Below are positions 13,680 through 24,335 of a DNA stretch of 64,000 nucleotides, piece by piece. The position numbers and the translations under genes are program-made. The notes beneath the pieces were generated by a model. It had not been told where the DNA came from. It searched no databases and saw nothing but the letters and a program-made list of their open reading frames with translations. Position 1 is the stretch's first letter. The number at the start of each line of letters is the position of its first letter. The stretch comes from Aurifilum marmelostoma (lineage: Eukaryota; Ascomycota; Sordariomycetes; Diaporthales; Cryphonectriaceae), in assembly GCA_027559495.1 (NCBI GenBank), contig JAMXSV010000028.1, positions 2,480,001 through 2,544,000 of the forward strand, read 5' to 3'.

Positions 13680-15038
13680 ATGCCCAGAGACGACCTCTCC
13701 ATCGACTTCGTCAAGAAGAACATGCCTCCGATCGAGTCGCTCGATCCCGCCCTCATCCTCGACGACTGGACCAACCGCGTATCCAACCTGCCCGAGGAGA
13801 TCAAGTTCATCCAGGATGAGATCACCGAAAAGGACCGCCAGGCCGCCGAGTGCCTGAAGATCATAGAAGAACGGGACGGTCGCATTCAGAAATGGATCAA
13901 GGCCAACGGCAGCCACGTGCACAACCCCCGCGAGGACACGTACAGACATACGATCCGCGAGAACTTCAACAAGGCGGAACAGCTGTCCAACGAGAAGATT
14001 GCCCTCTCCCAGCGGCTCCAGAGCATCATCGACAAGCACCTCCGCTACCTCGACGTCCAGATCAAGATGCTCTACGACCGCAACGAGCCCGGCTTTGTTG
14101 ATCCTGATGAGCTGCCCTCCCTCCTCCGGCCCAGCGCCGCGAATACCTCCGCCCCTTCCGCACGAGCCATCAACCCTTCCGCGAATCCAGTCACCGCCGC
14201 CATCAGCAGCCCTCTGGCGAATCCCGCGAATCCCGTCGGGCACAAGACCGCCAATCCCCAGGTGCGGAGCATACAGACCACCACGCAGGTATCCTCCTCT
14301 GCTCCCGCCACCCCAGCCGCCAGCATGATCATGAAGCGCGGCGCCCGCGAAAGCTCAGCAGGCCCTGCCACCGGGTCCCTTCAGAGGGGGCCTCGGTCCA
14401 TGACCGGGCTGAGCAGCGCGCCCAATACCTCCAGCGGGCTGGCACGGCACTCATCGCTAGGGCCGGGTACTCCCAAGGGACACACAGCTACCGGCGTCCA
14501 GAGGGCAGGCAGCGCAGGGCCCCGGACAGGTGTGAAGGCCGGGGCTGCTATGGGGCGCAAGGGAACACCGACCAGCAGCGTGAACCGCACAATAAAGAAG
14601 GGTACGCCGGCGGGTGGGCCCAAGAGCGGTCTGCAGCGCGTGCGTAAGTCGGCCAAGAACTCGCCATCCTCCACGGCCGAGAGCGAGCTCTCCGACGCCG
14701 ATAGCATCGTCAGCGGGGAGGAGTCGGACGTTCCTCGGACGGGCGGGCGTGGGACCCCGGCAGGAAGGCCCTCACATCCTGAGGGCGCGCACGGCGGGGC
14801 CCCGCGGACGAAGCGAGAACCCGACGAGGACCACAACTATGTCGAAGAAGACGAGGGCAGCGACGACAAGAAGTACTGCATCTGCCAGAAGGTCAGCTTT
14901 GGGGACATGATTGCCTGCGACAACGAGGACTGTCCGTATGAGTGGTTCCACTGGACATGCGTCGGGCTCAAGAGCGAACCCCAGGGCGGGAAATGGTTCT
15001 GCCCTGTGTGCACGGCACAAATGAAGAAGGGAAAGTGA
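13680..15038 (+). CDS. YNG2: ING-family PHD-finger protein, Yng2-like NuA4 subunit (452 aa)
   Basis: This is a single-exon gene. Residues about 25-140 form the N-terminal ING coiled-coil region (LDDWTNRVSNLPEEIKFIQ onward), followed by a long disordered Ala/Pro/Ser/Thr-rich linker. The C-terminus is a PHD finger (about 397-447) with the C4HC3 pattern: YCICQ, MIACDNEDCPYEWFHWTC, WFCPVC. The core QKVSFGDMIACD resembles Yng2 (NuA4 histone acetyltransferase) more than Pho23 (Rpd3L), so Yng2 is preferred, though Pho23 cannot be excluded by eye. ING PHD fingers bind the H3 N-terminal tail methylated on Lys4 and recruit the catalytic complex. ATG 13680 begins a conserved-looking MPRDDLSIDFVKK start. 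The gene is divergent from HOS2. Confidence 0.85.
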   Translation: MPRDDLSIDFVKKNMPPIESLDPALILDDWTNRVSNLPEEIKFIQDEITEKDRQAAECLKIIEERDGRIQKWIKANGSHVHNPREDTYRHTIRENFNKAEQLSNEKIALSQRLQSIIDKHLRYLDVQIKMLYDRNEPGFVDPDELPSLLRPSAANTSAPSARAINPSANPVTAAISSPLANPANPVGHKTANPQVRSIQTTTQVSSSAPATPAASMIMKRGARESSAGPATGSLQRGPRSMTGLSSAPNTSSGLARHSSLGPGTPKGHTATGVQRAGSAGPRTGVKAGAAMGRKGTPTSSVNRTIKKGTPAGGPKSGLQRVRKSAKNSPSSTAESELSDADSIVSGEESDVPRTGGRGTPAGRPSHPEGAHGGAPRTKREPDEDHNYVEEDEGSDDKKYCICQKVSFGDMIACDNEDCPYEWFHWTCVGLKSEPQGGKWFCPVCTAQMKKGK

Positions 15039-15568
15039 TGACAGGAATGTTTCCAGAGGCAGCGGCGCGTGTGTTGAGTTACCTGGATGTATGAACAAGA
15101 GGGGGAAGAAGAAGAAGACTGAGATAAAAATCCATGCAGTAAAGGCCAAGACTGGCTTGTGGTACGTGTATGTACCTAAGACAAGACTCTCCCGATCATC
15201 GAGACTGATCCAAATTGATAACCCAAGTTAGTCGTTGTAGGCAGATTGCATTTCACGTGGCCGCCATTGACACACTGAACAAATCAAAACACTCAAAAGA
15301 CGCTTATTTTTACTTTCTTGTATTAGGGAAGTCTGGTCTTTATAAAGGCAGATAGACTACAAGTGGCTCTCAAAACTCCAAAGGCGCAACGCATTTATCC
15401 CCAATCTCGCCTTGTCGGCCCTCTCGATTTTTTGCCTCTACGTCCCATCTCCGAAACCATGCAACGTGAATTAGGAGAGACGAGTACAGCCAATGCAGAC
15501 ATGAGAAGCCGTGCGGCGAACCCGAAGCACAAAAAGGGAAGAAAAAGGTATGCAGTACCTTTTTCTCT
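15039..15568. other. Convergent 3' intergenic region YNG2 / UGP1
   Basis: A 530-bp gap between two stop codons. It is A/T-rich in the middle (about 15190-15360), as expected for two 3' UTRs with polyadenylation sites. No gene seen. Confidence 0.6.
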
Positions 15569-17659
15569 CTAGTGCTCCAGGAGGCGCAGGCTACCCTGGA
15601 CCACCACGTTCTCCAGGATGGATCCTGGAGGAACGTCAATGGTGCTGCCCTCTGTTGCGACGATGATGACGGTGCCCTTCAGGGTCACGCCACGGCCCAG
15701 GTTGACGGCGCCCGTGATGGTGAGGTGGTCAAGCTCGATGATCTTGGGGATGGAGGGGATGTGCTTCTGGAAGTCGGAGACCTTCTTGAAGTCGCTGCCA
15801 AGCTTGATGAGGGGCGCGTCGCCGAAGCGGGCCGAGTTCATCTGCAGCTGACCGTGCTTGAGGCCGTACAGGTCAGACTTGACGAGCATCAGGTCCGAGC
15901 AGGTCTTGACGGGCAGGAAACGGCGGCGGGGCACGTTGACACCGTGGGCGTTGTTGAAGTGGCGAATGGCAGCACCGACAGCAGTCTCGAGCTGGATGAT
16001 GCTGATGTCGCTCTCGCCCTTCTTGTCGCCGGGGATGGTCTTGCCGTTGGGGATGATCTCCATCTCCAGCTCGTTGTTCTCGACAACGCGCTTGATGGCG
16101 TTGACGTTCATCCAGATGTTGTTGGTGTTGAAGTACTTGAACTTCTTGATGGACTTGAACTCGTTGACGTGCTCCTTGGGAACCTGGGCGATCTCCAGCA
16201 GGCGCACGGAGCCCTCGTAGTCGATGATGGTACCACCCTTGACATCAGCCTTGGTCTTGTTGGTCAGCTCCATGATGTACTCGGCCTTGGTCTCCATCAT
16301 GTGCTGCAGGATGCGCAGGTCGACAACAGCGCCCAGGTTGTCAACGTTGGAGAGGAAGATGATCTCGATGCCACGCTCAATCAGCTTGTCCAGGATTCCG
16401 GAGTTGTACAGGGACTCGAACACGTCACCGTGTCCGGGAGGGTACCACTCGTTGATGGGGGACTCGAAATCCTTGGGGACAGGGAGGAGGGAGTCCTTGT
16501 AGATCCTGGGATACCGAGACTGGTTGAAGGTGAGGATGTCGACGTTGTGACCCTCGTACTTCTTGATGATGGCCGCGGTGTCATCGTTGGTGTTGAACGA
16601 GTTCATCAGGATGAAAGGCACGTTTGTGCCGTAGGTGCGGTTCAGGTACTCGACCTGTCGGACCGAGAGATCCAGGAAGGACATGCCGTCACGGACCTCA
16701 ATGACGGACTTGGGGCCAACACAGCCCATGGAGGTGCCGAGACCACCGTTCAGCTTCAGAACGGCCAGCTTGTTCAGGAAGTCGACAGACTCGGAGTTGG
16801 CGAGGTCATCGTAGTCAACAACTTGGTTCTGTGCGGGGGGTGCGATACGGTCCCAGTCGCTGCAGTGGATCAAAGGTCAGCGATCTCGGAAGAAAAGAGA
16901 TGAAGCAGGAGGAGCTGGGGCTAGAGTACGTACACAGCATTGCCCTTGGCCTTGTCGTTCAGGTATCGTCGGAACAGAGAGAAGAAGTTGTCCATCTCGG
17001 TCTCGAAGAGCTATATTTCATGTGTGAGCATGCGCCCATGCCTGTCTGGGTCTGTACCTAGTATCTCACCTTCTTCTGCTCAGGATCCTTCACCGTCTCG
17101 GCCAGAGTGGTCAGGGAGTTCCGCATCTGGGCAGCGGCGATGTTGGTGCTTGTGTTCTCGAAAGCCTGTTTGTGGATTTGGTGTCAGCATACAGTGCGTG
17201 CAATGGTGTTTTTGAGCAGATGCTGATTTGCAGTTCTCCGTCGGGGCCAGCTCGCTCTGGGGGCGCAGTCTTGCTCGGTGCGCTGCAGCATTGTCACGCC
17301 GCCACTGGCCGGGAGGTCTCAGTCTGGGCTGTCCAGAGCCAGGCGGATGCGGCACCAGAGGAGCAAGCCTGCTCTGGGAGCTCCTTGAGAGGCCAACGAC
17401 CCAAGGGACGATGCACACGCATTGCAATCGCCATCAGGTGATTTGGACGGGTAAAACCCGATGGCTTGATCGACGCTGTACGTGTGCAGGGGGACAATTG
17501 GTGTAGATGGGACCGTATTGGTATCCCTTTTTAGGTGTATATACTGACCATGTGAGATCTAGTCTTGCCATGATGCTTGTTCGCGAACTCAGCCTCAGAA
17601 TCGCCGTTGCCGGGCTTGAGGTGAGACGGGATGGCACTCTTGATTGCCTGCGCAGCCAT
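15569..17659 (-). CDS. UGP1: UTP-glucose-1-phosphate uridylyltransferase (524 aa)
   Basis: The enzyme makes UDP-glucose from UTP and glucose-1-phosphate, the precursor for beta-glucan, glycogen, trehalose and glycosylation. Four exons on the minus strand (17549-17659, 17070-17165, 16934-17010, 15569-16859) give 525 codons with stop, the usual fungal length. Introns are 383, 59 and 74 bp; donors are GTCAGT, GTGAGA and GTACGT. Exon 1 begins MAAQAIKSAIPSHLK, as in other fungal Ugp1 proteins. Visible motifs are the nucleotide-binding LKLNGGLGTSMGCVGPKS, the uridine/glucose-site segments FNQSRYPRI, WYPPGHGDVFESL and FLSNVDNLGA, and the C-terminal left-handed beta-helix (LDHLTITGAVNLGRGVTLKG) that mediates oligomerisation. 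The catalytic domain appears intact. The long first intron and long upstream region may carry regulatory signals. Confidence 0.95.
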
Positions 17660-20600
17660 TTTGTCTTTATGTTCTTGGTGCAGAGATTGGGAGAGGGGAT
17701 TCTAGGTTCTGGCAAGCGACTGATTGACTCGAGTCACTTGGGATGGGCGGGTGGTCTGTGGAGTAGGGAAGAATTGACAAGCGTGTCGTGTCGCAGTTGG
17801 AAGTCAATCCTCTGTCAAGTGTGTAGGCTGTGTACCAGCAGAAAAAGATTAGCGCCCGAGTTGACGTAATGCAAGGCCAGGCCAGGCCAGACACAGCAAA
17901 GGCGAGGAGGGGAGGGAGGGGAAATGGGCAACAGCTGCTCCTGGTCTGCTTCATCCACTAGCAGCAACTCAGCAGAACAGTGTGAACACGAAGGAACAAG
18001 CTCTGTCTGGGCTGCTGTGGCAATGTAGACGGGGGTGGCAGCAGAGGAAGCTCCAGAGTGCACGGCAATGTGGATCATGAGAGCCTTGCGGCATGTGCTG
18101 TACACGGGAGGAGGAGGAGGAGGAGGGGGCAAGTAGCTGGTGTAGCTCTCTGGGGATGGCATCACTCACATGTTGCTCAGCAAAAAGCAGATGACTATTC
18201 CACACAGAGCTTGAAGCTGGAGACACAGGGAGAGAGAGAGAAGGGGAGGAGGGGAAGAACAACACAACTGAGATGGACAACAGCGGACGAGGACAACTTT
18301 AAAGATGAAATTCTGGTGGATCCCTATTCCAGGGGGTCCAAGAGTTCAGGAGACACGGAGACAGCTTTCTCTCTTGCCCTCCTATCCTATAAATTCCAAG
18401 GTCGCACTTGCTCATGGTTAAGGTATGGAGGGCGGTCACCAAAATGGACTATGTACCCACATATCTGGATGTTAGTGCACAGGTACCCCCCTGTAGCCCT
18501 CCTCTCAGGGCCTCTCTCCCTCCCTCCCCCGCCATATCTTGCAGCATTTGTTTGGTGGGGCAATGCCTGTCCCCCCTCCCCTTCCCCCCAAAAGCTGATC
18601 TTGGCCAGAAACAATAATCTCTGCCGCGCCTGGAAGGTGTAGGTGTGTGTGTGTGTTGCCATCTCATCCTCCCACCCGACCAACCCTGCAGGTTGTTGTG
18701 TCCCAACTATTGAAAATCTCGGCCCTGTTGTATCTTTGGAATTTGCCATCCCACCCAGGCTGATAGGGTGCTCTTCCGTGTTGAGGAGGCGAAAAAAAGG
18801 GCGAACGACCTAGCGGCTGCACAAAGTTGTCTGGCTCATTTGCCAGCGAGGTAACTAGTGTGCACTAGCCAGCTGAGCCGTGCGGCATATCGAGTTGTGC
18901 TCAACTGAGCTGCAATCTTTCGCCATATCTCCTCTCAACGGTCTCGCCGGTAGCGATACGCAGCTATCGGATTGACGAGAACTTTACGGGATGCGAGCCT
19001 CTCTTTGAGGGATCTGCAGTGGCTGTTTTGAAAGATCCTGATGGGCGCCTACTCGCTGCCCTTACAGCAACCCCCCCCCCCGCCCCCCTCTGAAGCAGCT
19101 CAGATGATCCTTCGAAGGAAATGCCTACAGAATTCAACGTTGAAACCCCTCCTTCCAGAATGACATCAGGGCAGGCAGGCTTCCACCAGAAAGGAAATCC
19201 TGTCACGCATGCATGATATGCTGGCTCGCAAGGCTTCCCGTTGGCCGAGGCGAATCTCAACAATCCTTCCTGGAGCGCTGGAGGCGGGAGAGCGAGGTAC
19301 ATGTCTGTCTAACAGCTGTAGAGGGGCGCGACATCGACGCCACCCACGGCCCCCCTCCCAAAAACCCCCCTTCTCCCCTGTGAGCGCCCACCACGGGAGC
19401 TAAAAATGGACGGACATATATCGACAGCAACCATCTCGACACCTCATAGTGGGACACGCGAAATTTGACGACTCAGACGACTCCTGGACCCGGCTTCGTA
19501 TAAGTTGAAGTCAATACGAACACAGTCAGGGCTGTCCGCATGGGGTTTGGAAAAGAGCCCAAACCTAAGGGCGTGGCTCTTCCAAATTGCGAACACTGCC
19601 AACAGCTTGTCCTTGCAGGAAGGGGAAATAAAAACAAAACACAAAATTGTAGAGTACAAAAGTAATCGTCACAGGGAACAGCTCTTCCTCTCATGGGATA
19701 GGGGCGGTCCTCCCGTGGAAATAAGCTTTCAGTGTTGTGTGTTGTCCCCGGTATGGAGTAGCTTCTGTAGGTAAGCTGGCCTGGCTGGCTGGATGGGCAT
19801 CCAGCCCCTCGATGGCGGCGCCACGCATGCATATTGGCTACGGTTGGTTACGTGGCATTTGATGCGGTGCCGGCAGTTTTTTCTTTTTTTTCTTTTTCTT
19901 TTTTTAATGTTATCTTTCTTTTTTAGTTTCGTTTCTCTTTTCTTTTCCTCTCTCTTCTTCCTTGCCCAAAGAACACAACAACTAGTTCGTACATACCTAT
20001 CATTCTGACTGCTGACCAACACCTCCAGTCACATCGACACATGTATCCTCGCATGGTGGTGTTGTCCAGCTGGGGGGGTGGGGGGAGGAGGCCCCCACGT
20101 GGGTCTCATGGGAGAGCTATGCGGGTCGTTCTGTATGTGTTGCTCTCAGCGACCAGGGTGATTCACCAAATGTCAAGGTCGTCCCTCCTCCCCCCTGACG
20201 GAATTTATCCTTTCTGTCTCTGGCAACCATTCCTCCATCGCTTCGTCGAACAGGCGCGGCTTCTAGAACGTTGTCCCCTTCCACCAGTCCCCTGACAAGG
20301 CCAAGACAGTAAACCATGATCCTAGATGCTATATTGACTGCCACTGCAGCAGTTTTTCTAAGTTGAGGAAAAGCCACCTAATGGCAGAACCGTCTTCTAG
20401 AGCACTCTCAGTTGAGGGAGGTTTATGAACCTGGAGAGCATTGGACATGTCTCTCACTGTCTTTTTCCCCGGGCAACTATAGTATCCATCACATGTCCAC
20501 GCCAGGATGAGATCATGTTGGCTTGGAACACTTATTCAGGAAAGCAAACACCAGAATATTCTAAAACAAGTGTGTCAGTTGAGACGAGTTGAAAGGACTC

Positions 20601-21533
20601 GTCGCTTCTCGTATTTTTCTCTCTTGCTTTGCTCGATATGGACCTCGTGAATTCATCTCACCTTGCTTGCGTGCAGGCATGGCTCGTAATCCCAGGCAAG
20701 CTTGAGATCTGGCCGTCTCAGCAAGCACTGATCAACATGATCCATAGCACATGCACGGCTATCAGGGTGATCGACCAAACCTTTTTTTTTTTTCCTTTTT
20801 CTTCCTTTCTCATCCTGTTCCCAGCTGCCTTCTCTCTGCAAGAAACTTCTCGTGACAGAACCCCCAAGTCTACTCTCATTGGCCAATGACAAAGAATGAC
20901 ACAAAACATTCCTGCCGTCGTCAGCGGCGCCCTCATGTCACTCCAAAAGGCCGATCCCCCATAAATGGTGGGCCCTCGCCGGTTGGGAGTGGATGGGGAT
21001 CCATATCTCTCTGACATTATTCCTGTAACATTTTGGAACAGACCGACCTCCCTCCCTCCCTCCTTATACGCACTCCGCCCGTGATAGGTTGACCGCTACA
21101 TCTTCACCGTGGGCAACGAGGCGAACCGCCAGGTGTTTTATTTAGCCTTCTCGTAATACAGTCAATAATGGTCGTCAAGTCTTGCATTCTGCACAATTCA
21201 GTTGTCTTTTTCTCTATTTTCATGGACTGACTTTCCACGGCGACGAATCACTCACTCATTCACCCACTCACTGGCTGTCGGCCGTCTTGTCACTTCCAAG
21301 CACTAGGTCTCTCCGTCACATGCCCCCCGAGGAGAGCTAGTGAAATGGGTCTGGGCCAGAATGTGAATGGCGTATAGACGGCACCACATACATATAAAAG
21401 CTATCCGCGAAGAGGAGAAAGGGGAGAGTTGGCTACAGGCAAGCGAGGAAAGACCAAGGACAAGAAAACACTCCGAACCGCCCAGGATATAGATCTGTCC
21501 CAGTTGCAGCTATCCAACCAACCCTGAATAAGT
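17660..21533. other. Divergent intergenic region UGP1 / DUF3605 gene
   Basis: This 3.9-kb stretch has no recognisable gene on either strand. It contains a short AGG repeat (about 18108-18126), C-rich runs (about 19071-19087), a T-rich tract (about 19878-19960) and many short open frames that look random. UGP1 promoter elements are likely near 17660-18300; the DUF3605 leader precedes 21534. Confidence 0.6.
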
Positions 21534-22304
21534 ATGGGAAGCAACCCAGACCCCGAGACACTGCCATTCTGGCAAGTCAACATCGCGCCCGAGGACCGCG
21601 AGGTCGAATGCCCAGAGCCCCTTCGAGATCTCAGCGCCAAGGACATCCGTCTGATCGGCATCAGGGATGAGGATTACCACGTGCAGACATGGGATGAGGT
21701 CGTCAACATCGTCCGCACAGGGAGGCTCGGTGACTTCCGACGGTGGCCGACGGAGCTGCGGCGGTATCGCGAGTTCGTCTGGAAGCTCAAGCAGACCAAG
21801 GGAGGCGTGATGGGGCACATGCTGGGCGCGAGGCTCCACTGGGACCTGCCCCTTATCCCTCGAGGCGGCAGACCGTTTGAGTGTGAGGAGGACTTCACGA
21901 TACTGTGGAACGACTGGCCCTATGGGATCGACAGGCGGATTGTGCATCTTGTGGTGTGGACCAAGTTCGAGCTGAGGGATGACGCCGAGACAGAGTACCA
22001 GATCGAGAAGTTCATTGACAGGACCTTCCTGCCTGTCGTGACAAAGGACAAGGTCAGTCAGTTTGTTATGCTTGTTTTGCTTGCTTGCCTGCCTACAGAC
22101 GATGGGAGAGCCTCGACATGACTGGCTGACTGATATGAACCATTTCATCAGCTCATCTGGTTCAAGAACCCACCAAGCCTCAAATCCGTCCACTCTGTTG
22201 AGCACATTCATGTGATGCTGTTCGGCCCAGAGCTGGAGCTCATCGACCGGCTCACCAACGGGGACAGGCCGCAGGGTCACCTTCTGAAGGGCATCTGGCG
22301 GTAA
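21534..22304 (+). CDS. DUF3605 (Gig1 / N-acetylglucosamine-induced protein) family protein, 223 aa
   Basis: Two exons (21534-22052 and 22152-22304) are joined across a 99-bp intron (GTCAGT...TCATCAG). The protein shows the DUF3605 pattern: FWQVNIAPEDREVECPEPLR near the N-terminus, then LSAKDIRLIGIRDEDYHVQTW, RRWPTELRRYREFVW, FTILWNDWPYGID and VVWTKFELRDDAET, ending in HIHVMLFGPELE. Candida Gig1, induced by N-acetylglucosamine, carries this domain, but its biochemical role is unknown. Length and motifs are complete. The gene converges on the aldolase-type gene, with 166 bp between stop codons. Confidence 0.8.
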
Positions 22305-22470
22305 AGACGAGAGCAAGAGCTGCTGCTGCTGCTGCTGCTACTGCTACGGGAAAAGGGGACAAGAAAACCACCCACAACTTGGGGTGAGGGGCTTCGAGTT
22401 CTGTTTGTGACCTGCCCGCCCTCACAGACCTGGCATCTCCGAGAGCCGCACTCATCGTTGGCGGAGAGCA

Positions 22471-23509
22471 TCAAGACCTGGACGAGATCCGCATTTCCAC
22501 GACCGGACACGCAGCAAATGGCACAGCCGTAGGCTTTTCCATGCGTATGATCATCTGCCAGCCCTCCTCCCCCGACACCAATTCTCTCGGGTTTGGCTTG
22601 AAGTCCCTGATGATGGCCTTGGACAGGTGTGACCCGAGAGCCTCGAGCGTCTCAAAGCCCGTCCTTTCCATGGTCTGGTACGGTCAGCATATAGATGTGC
22701 AAACAGTATAAAGATAGACTAGATGGGATAAAAAGACCCGAGACGGTGAAGAAGAGAAGCACGGCCGTCAGAGGACCAGGAAATATGTAGATATATATAT
22801 TTACCTTTACAACCAGGCTCTCGAGCTCACAGAAGAGGTCGGGGTAGTAATCAAACCTGTCAATCTCCACATCGGTCACGACAAACTGCTTGGCCCTCCT
22901 CTCGTTGCTGTTGACCCCAATCAGGGTAGGCACCCGCAGCTTGTGCACGCGCAGCGCCAGCCCGTACATGGACAGCGAGGCCAGGTGCGGGGGGAACACG
23001 TTGGCGGCCGTCAGGCTCACGCCCTCGCCCAGCAGCGAGGCCTTGGGCAGGGTGACGGTGAGCGACATGAAGCGCAGCCGGGCCAGGTCCAGCAGCGGCG
23101 TGGCCTCGGGCGCGGCGTCGTCCCCGTTGACGTTGCGGCCCGTCAGCACGATCCAGATCATCTCCAGCAGCACCCGCAGGTCCACGTCCCCGCCGTCCCT
23201 GCTGCTGCTGCTGCTGCCGCCGCCGGCCCCCTGCGCGTGCTCGTTTGACCGCTCCACGCAGGCCAGGATCAGCTTGCTCAGCGTGCCGTAGTGCACCGTG
23301 TCGCCGCCCGTGACCTTGTCGCCCGCCACCGACGCCTCGAACGGCCGCGAGAAGTGCAGCTCCGCCGACACCACCACGGGCTGCGTGGCGTTCTTGCGGC
23401 CCCATGCATCCTGCGGGCCGACCACGGCCGTTTGCAGGTCGCGCACCCGTACCACTGCCACGGGCTCGCCGGCGGCCTGACGGACCGTCCAGAGGCTGCG
23501 GAGGGACAT
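22471..23509 (-). CDS. Tandem FolB-domain (dihydroneopterin aldolase-like) protein, 302 aa
   Basis: Exons are 22805-23509 and 22471-22674, with a 130-bp intron (GTAAAT donor, GCTGACC branch, ACCAG acceptor). The ATG at 23509 gives MSLRSLWTV; an upstream in-frame GTG is ignored. The first FolB-like unit is about residues 18-110 (VRVRDLQTAVVGPQDAW, TQPVVVSAELHFSRPF, DTVHYGTLSKLILACVE). A Gly/Ser-rich linker follows, then a second unit from about 175 (ALRVHKLRVPTLIGVNSNE, RTGFETLEALGSHLSKAI). Dihydroneopterin aldolase cleaves 7,8-dihydroneopterin to 6-hydroxymethyl-dihydropterin in folate synthesis. Fungal folate enzymes usually carry FolB fused to HPPK and DHPS, so this free-standing copy may act on another pterin. 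The family call is moderate and the substrate is not established. Confidence 0.65.
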
Positions 23510-24335
23510 TGTTTTCTGTCTGAGGAGGGAAGGAGAGGGGGAAGGGCGGAGGGAAGGGACGGGCGGGTTATCAAGTTCAAGAAAAAGGGGGGGGGAAGGT
23601 ACACCCAAGGTCTCCAGTCGGGGAAGGAACGAACGAGGCTGAGGACAGGATATATAAAAGCGTGTCTGGCTTTTCTATTGTAAAAACTGACTTGGATAGT
23701 GTGATAGGTGGTTTTTTTTTTTTAGGTGAAGCTAAGGCAAAGTTAAAATATGCGACGATAGAGAGAGGGAGAAAAAAAGGACAAGGGGGAGAGGGAAAAA
23801 AAGGGTCAACGAATGAGACCAGAATTTTGGTGCTGCAGCTTCTCTTTGATTGAGCGTGTCATTGTTAGTGCATGGGCCATGCCACTGTAGAACAGCATTC
23901 AAGTACTGTATACATTTGAGCACACGCAACTTCCGGGGAATATTCCAAGAAAATATGACTAAGCAGTACATAAAAATGCTATATGCAGATTGAATTCAAG
24001 TACTATTGCTTTGCAAGTAGATTCTACAATATGGCAGATCAGAAATTGCATCTTTCTTTTCTCTTACTTTCTTGACGGCGAGTCACTGGATCCAGCCACG
24101 AGGGGAGACTCTGTTATCCTCGCTTTCTTTCTCCTTATGTGTTGTAGCTACACTCTAGGGAGAAAGAAGGAATGGAAAAATATTCTTCAATGTACAAGAT
24201 ATGATGATCTCGCTATTCTGAATGGCGACCTCACGCCAGGTATCAACAGTCTCATCTCAGACGTTCACAGAGAGAGAGAGAGAGAGAGAAAGAGAGAAGG
24301 AGGCACAACACGTGGTCTCCTGTTCCCTTCTCTCG
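23510..24335. other. Spacer between FolB-type gene and exchanger gene
   Basis: An 826-bp gap between genes on the same strand, holding the FolB-type promoter (pyrimidine-rich on the minus strand) and the exchanger 3' UTR. It includes a T11 tract (about 23713-23723) and an AG repeat (about 24271-24290). No gene seen. Confidence 0.6.

Noticed and set aside
15572..16903. 443-codon open frame opposite UGP1
   Set aside because: It is the antisense shadow of the conserved UGP1 exon; codon usage is the mirror of that gene.
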